NCBI GenBank assembly: GCA_900660155.1
Contig: CABFPE010000251.1
Location: forward strand, 423,154-447,553
DNA: 24,400 nt
Direction of reading: 5' to 3'
Source of the DNA: Hofstenia miamia
Taxonomy: Eukaryota > Xenacoelomorpha > Acoela > Hofsteniidae
In this document: in pieces, positions 19,896-24,400 of the stretch
Layout of the letters: every line of letters begins with the position of its first letter
How positions within the stretch are numbered: position 1 is the first letter of the stretch
The notes under the pieces: model-generated
Database searches by the model: none
What the model saw: the letters and a program-made list of their open reading frames with translations, nothing else
Told to the model about the DNA's origin: nothing
Program-made: the position numbers and the translations under genes

Positions 19896-20306
19896 ATGAT
19901 TGTAGTTCACAAAACAGTGCTCTTACTCAATATGAATTAAGCGGACTTGGCTATTCTGTCCAGTTTCTTAAAAGAGAGGAATTGGCAAGGGCTACGCGCT
20001 TCCAATATGAAGTTTCCATCGGAAATGGAGCTGATGTTAAGAGGCTTAAGAACATTATTCTTGGTTCAAAAGAATGCACAACTGCTATTCAAGGAAATTT
20101 CGATGTTTCTATCGAAAGTGATTACGATGCAGACACTGATCTTTCTGGTTTTAAATGGCCGGATCTCATGTGGGGCAGAAAACGAAACTCAATTTTGTCA
20201 ATTGTATTTCCAGGACGTGTTCCAGCAGCTGATGTCTGTTTTGCTACAGTTAGTGATGACGCCTATGCCGCATTCTCCATCACAGGACCTGATTGCAGAG
20301 CTTTAG
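19896..20306 (+). CDS. D2 domain exon, intact copy (unrecognised four-Cys module)
   Basis: 411 nt, phase 1 at both ends, acceptor tttacatag, donor gtatttca. It encodes 137 residues with Cys at 3, 61, 115 and 134. Other features are Y-E-L-S-G-L-G-Y-S at 13-21, F-Q-Y-E-V-S-I-G-N-G at 36-45, an acidic run (E-S-D-Y-D-A-D-T-D, 74-82) before S-G-F-K-W at 84-88, L-S-I-V-F-P-G at 101-107, A-D-V-C-F-A-T-V at 112-119, and T-G-P-D-C at 130-134. Cys spacing and landmark order match D1, so D1 and D2 are ancient paralogues. The acidic run could bind a cation, but that is inference. An overlapping +1 open frame (19947-20306) is a shadow. Confidence 0.9.
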
Positions 20307-21696
20307 GTATTTCAACTTACGACTCACTTTAAAATGAATATTCTATTACTATTATACCGTTTCGTACATAATTGCAATCAGATCAGTTGCTTGCAAAAGA
20401 GGTTGGGTGTTTGGATGGAGTGGACAAACATATTAATTTTTGAAATGATCTAACTGCAAATATGAAACACTTTACTGTATTTAAAGTCTGTAGATGCAGA
20501 TTAGGTTAGAATGGAAATCTGACTAAATGCATATAATATTATTAATTATGTGCATTTCAATTAAATAAGATTATATTATATTTTTGAACACAGAAATAGA
20601 TTTAACATAAATTGTATATTAGATGATTTTTAGGATATGTGCATATGTACAATATAATGATCAATAGTAATATTAATATAAAAGGTTCCAATGAGAAGAA
20701 ATCAAGAGAATTACTTCTCATGATCTTGACCATAAACTGCCAAACTAGAATCTAATGATGCAAAACATTTCTTAGCAATTCTCCTTACACGCCTATTAAA
20801 AAATTTGTAAGTCCTCGGATAATGACATGTGCTCCCAATTAATTGTCCATAATTTTTAGAACATCCGCAGCTTTATGAAATATATTCCTTGATTGTAGGA
20901 GGGAGCATAACCGTCCTCCCAACCACCCCTCAGCTCATATCTATGTCTGGAGTAAATAATTGAAGTTGAGAAATCCTTCTTTTGTTATTTACTATAAAGG
21001 CGACCTATATAACAGGCAGTGCCTTTTTTAAGAAAATGCGAGTGGGGGGCCAAATGCATATTTTTTGTTCAATCAATTATAAAAAAACCTAGAATGATTC
21101 ATTTTTCGTTTTTTTCATTATTTTTGATTTTAGCACTATTAAATGCTTAATTCATATTATTCATTCTGTCGACAATCAACAAGATCGCTCAGTTAGGGGT
21201 CAAGAAATTGACTAATGGTAAAGTAAGAGAAATGGAATAAAATGACTGAAATCAAGTTCACTTCACNCTGATAACAGGCCGTGTGCAGAGAAAAATATAG
21301 AATCATTAAAGGCTGAAGATTGCAAAAATTTTTTTACAAATTCAAAGTGTTTATTGCTTAGTGAAATTATTTTTACCCTGTGGACATAATTATGGCATCA
21401 GCCTTCAATAATTTATCCATCTCAATGCGCATAGTCTCTAATTTATCAAGCCTTAATTATGATTTCCAACATTAATTTCTTATATTTCGACTTATAAAAA
21501 TTATGCGTAGACTCTTATTATTTTTTAAGTAGAATACTCTGCTTCAAATTTTAAGAACGAAGAATTGACACACTAAAAATGCTTACAGCTGCCTTGAATA
21601 TCATAGACGCATAATCACACCGCTAACACACTGATTACATTTTATAATAACAATAAAAATTATTACATGACTGTAATTAATTTGATTTATATTTAG
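20307..21696. other. Intron after the second D2
   Basis: Begins with gtattt and ends at tatatttag. No D1/D2 relatives. Short GC-richer patches near 20900-20940 and 21000-21050 have no readable frame. A single N at 21267 is a probable contig join. Confidence 0.6.
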
Positions 21697-21717
21697 AACC
21701 TATAACAAGTAGTGCAT
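21697..21717 (+). CDS. 21-nt microexon, P-I-T-S-S-A linker
   Basis: Acceptor ttatatttag and a strong donor gtaagtat bracket 21 nt, a multiple of three. The G left by D2 plus AA makes Glu, then P-I-T-S-S-A. It leaves T where the other linkers leave A or G, so the next exon would begin with a different codon. It sits after the second D2, as the T-A-E-T microexon does after the first. A weaker donor inside (caagtagt) would give 12 nt. Confidence 0.6.
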
Positions 21718-22204
21718 GTAAGTATCGTTTGATTTGTTATGGTAAATTTATGTTTAGTTCAAATACTGCTCAAATGTTAACATTGATGATTTATAATTAT
21801 AAAATGAAAAACGCTTATATTCCATTTTGTTGGCACTAAGTCAATTCGTTGTTACACATATTAATTTCTAATTGTATTTAATAATTTTATTATTACAAAC
21901 TAAAATTACAAAGTTATAAATGCATTTACAAATCAAAATTGCAATGATTAAAAATATATGATAAATTAGTTTATAAAATAAATCATATGAAATCAACTGC
22001 ACAAAAATTTAATAATTTCGAAAGAAAGAGAATCAAGATCAATGCAACTACAAATATCAGATTAAGAAAAATTGTTATCTTCATGATAGATAGTTTACTG
22101 AAACAGTTGGGTTAAGAACTGAAATGAGGATGGCATTATACCCCTCTAAAGGATCACTGATAGTTGCTGAAATAACAGTCTAATTTCAAACTTATGTTCT
22201 TGTT
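21718..22204. other. Intronic stretch
   Basis: Very AT-rich. No coding signal, RNA gene or repeat recognised. Confidence 0.6.
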
Positions 22205-23075
22205 AACAGACCGAGATGCAGTCATTGAACCTATTCTTTGAAGGTGTTTGATGGCAAGAGCAGACCAATTTCCTAGTGATTCAGCAAACAAAGGAGTAAA
22301 CCTAATTCTTGAAGCAAGACATGATGTGTGCAACTCCGACCAGTAGCAATTCCAGCATGGGACAAGGTTGATGATTGCAATGAACTGTTGATGGTAACAT
22401 TAAGAGCTGCAGGACGCCCAGCAAGCCAACAAGAAAGGAAAATATCTCCAGTACGGGAGCGAGACGAAGTGAGATTTATTTTTTCGAGAATAAGGGAAAG
22501 AGCAGCTTTAGAAGCAAGATTAGATCTAACATCACGGGCACGATCATGGCGGTATATTTGATCACCATCACCAAAGCAACACATCGCAGAATCTTGCTAC
22601 ATTTTTGGCATGGCTTCTCATTGCCGAGGAGTGGGATATCTAGAGGGTGGCAGAGAACTGCTCGGAATTCTGAATGCACGAAAGTAAGACCAAGAGCCTA
22701 CAGAGATATTGCAGAAAGTCAGTCACCACTGTGAGGAAGAGAACATGATTGAAGCCTCACTCTATCACGATCACTAGAAAGAAATCCTTGAGGATGTTGT
22801 TGAAGATATCAATATTCAACTCAGTTGTCAGGATCTTTTGAGCTTTAGGAGCCATATGAACAGGAGGAGATGTGGAATTTGCATCGCAAGCTGAATAGAG
22901 GATATCGTGAAATTCAGAGAGCCCGTGAGTTAGCAAATCAATGTTAGCAACAACCTGTTAAGCAATGGTATTATTGCAAGGGAGACTTGAAATGAGACCA
23001 TTGAGAGCATGAGCAACAGCCTCGCATCCACCAGAAACGCCAACCCCTACTTGTCAGAAGAGAAGCTTACTTGGA
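22205..23075 (-). pseudogene. Decayed retroelement: reverse transcriptase plus C-terminal nuclease-like tail
   Basis: Reading the minus strand from right to left in several frames gives, in order: G-V-G-V-S-G-G-C-E-A-V-A-H-A (start of a reverse transcriptase-type region, ~23010-23050), then a gap with no catalytic motif. Next come S-G-D-W-L-S-A-I-S (~22710), I-P-L-L-G-N-E-K-P-C-Q-K-C (~22600-22645), C-C-F-G-D-G-D-Q-I-Y-R-H-D-R-A-R-D (~22540-22580), G-D-I-F-L-S-C-W followed by G-R-P-A-A-L-N-V-T (~22400-22455), and lastly L-G-N-W-S-A-L-A (~22250). From memory of the family, this order matches the C-terminal half of a reverse transcriptase-bearing mobile element common in invertebrates. Its last part has a Cys/His cluster and a nuclease-like D...A-L-x-V core. 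At least three frameshifts, several stops and a large internal deletion make it dead. Plus-strand frames here are shadows. Confidence 0.7.
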
Positions 23076-24380
23076 ACTGTACAGATGTCTGGTCACTGAT
23101 GCAAAATAATTTCATGCTTGATGATATTTAATGTTCATAAGGACATTAAGTTTTTGTGATTAACGAGACGAAGTATTTCTTTACCTGTTAAGATGTTCTG
23201 ACTCTGAATTTGAAAATACAATTGCCTTGATAAAACGCTGAAATAACCCAAACAGTACGTGAAGAACTGGAAATGCAGCTGCTACGGTAGAAAATATAGT
23301 GGAAAAGTCACTGCTAGAGCTCGTTTGTAATTTTCATCAAAGTGATTCAAGCCATTTATTGAGTCAAGAAACAAAAAAGACATCCGAAATTTAATATATC
23401 TAGAATTTAAGCACATTAAAATCTTCACAACTATAAATCAACCATACCTGTCCATTCATAGTAGAATATATCCAGCATTTTAGTCAATGCATTTTGATCT
23501 TCATGAAGAAAGATTTTTACTCTGGTATTATTAGCTTTCTATGTTGTTTATGCATCATTATTCACGAACATCACAGTGTAAACTAGATCTATTCTAACAA
23601 ATGTACATATGTAAATACATAATAAGCTCTTTCTTGAAGATAATTCTGAACCTTGTAGGTAGAGTTACGACAATGACAAAATGGGAGGGGGAATGAAGTG
23701 TGGAAAATTGGATGACAAAATATTTGGATTGCCAATTACAATGTGTTACTTTGTGCCAACAACTACTTCATTCACAAATATCAGTGATTAATAGAAAAAA
23801 TGTGAGGAGAAAACACATGCTATCTTTAAAACTTGTAATTGAAACTTAAAATTTTCCAGATTACTTAACATTATGATAAGAATATTTGTTGAAAATGTAA
23901 ACGAATTGACAATTTCTCCCTCTAGTGTTAATAAGTTTAATATATATATCTACATATTATACCCTAATCACTTAAAAGCTGTTTTGGTGTGAATTAAAGC
24001 TTTTGGGGATATATCAATGTAAATCATTTTATTTGAATATTTTATCAATTTAGCGTTCGAATCTTATACGCTACATCCAAGCCTTGTCGAGGCCAAATCC
24101 TCACATTTATATTATCCTATAACAAGTGTTGTAAACTAAATAGTTAATTTTATTTTTCTAAAAATTTTTGTGAAATAGAACATAAGACTAAAATTATTGT
24201 AAGCACAGGATTATAAAATCTATAAATGTAAGGCTCCTTAGTGAAAGTACCACACTAATGCAAATAACGTTGTTGAGCAAAATACTGTTTCTATATTTGT
24301 ATGTATTTTTGTGTTGATTAGCATTTTGTTTACAGAAAATGCTTGTATGCTAACGGAATATCTATATAAAATATTGCCAT
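23076..24380. other. AT-rich stretch at the right edge
   Basis: Probably intron of the main gene or intergenic DNA. No exon of the D1/D2 or microexon type was found up to the window edge. A cgttcgaatctta string near 24055 resembles a tRNA T-loop by chance only. Confidence 0.5.
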
Positions 24381-24400
24381 AATATATATATATATATATA
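24381..24400. repeat. (TA)n microsatellite at right edge
   Basis: Alternating TA run cut by the window edge. Confidence 0.8.

Noticed and set aside
19947..20306. 119-codon frame overlapping the second D2 exon
   Set aside because: It is the +1 shadow of the D2 exon. The D2 frame is conserved between copies, has matching phases and the conserved cysteines.
22328..22734. Plus-strand frames over the minus-strand retroelement relic
   Set aside because: They are shadows. Recognisable motifs occur only on the minus strand.
24050..24075. tRNA-like gttcgaatc string
   Set aside because: The flanking bases do not form a T-stem and no anticodon or D arm can be folded upstream.

Overview
The window is AT-rich, intron-rich, transposon-littered DNA, most likely from an invertebrate animal. 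The evidence is GT-AG introns with symmetric phases, pieces of Ty3/gypsy, LINE-type and hAT-type elements, several small inverted-repeat elements, and no bacterial-style gene packing. The species cannot be named from the sequence. Isolated N's (2999, 6951-6952, 7321, 10100, 12151, 21267) look like contig joins, and two N-bracketed blocks break other features, so local order near them is not safe.

The main gene is on the plus strand and runs off both ends. I do not recognise it by name. It has two kinds of large exon: D1 (405 nt, 135 codons; 8491-8895 and 19209-19613) and D2 (411 nt, 137 codons; intact at 19896-20306, broken at 9946-10099 plus 12152-12292). D1 and D2 share a spaced four-Cys plan, a central G-F-x-W motif and a terminal G-P-D-C, so they are paralogous modules of what is probably an extracellular protein. 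Each D1 is joined to its D2 by a 15-nt microexon followed by an intron of only 44-46 nt. More microexons lie at 4565, 5732, 12512 and 21697. Five 27-nt microexons sit in a strict 198-bp tandem array (10395-11213). Every one of these exons starts and ends in phase 1, so any of them can be skipped or multiplied without losing frame. The microexons encode short Ser/Thr/Gln/Glu/Pro-rich linkers. This looks like a modular protein whose spacer length could be set by alternative splicing.

Layout: 1-4480 holds an inverted-repeat element (511-1123), a GC-rich small element (2135-2263) and a gypsy integrase fragment (3000-3882) lying between two identical 598-bp copies. 4481-6527 holds two microexons in a diverged duplication. 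6528-7396 is a hAT-like element with an 8-bp target duplication. 7411-7975 is a decayed LINE reverse transcriptase. 8491-12526 is the first D1-D2 cassette plus the 198-bp array. 12527-19208 is a long intron with small inverted-repeat elements. 19209-20306 is the second D1-D2 cassette. 20307-24400 is mostly intron, with one microexon and a decayed reverse transcriptase/nuclease element on the minus strand (22205-23075). No promoter, first exon, signal peptide, last exon, tRNA, rRNA or CRISPR array was found.
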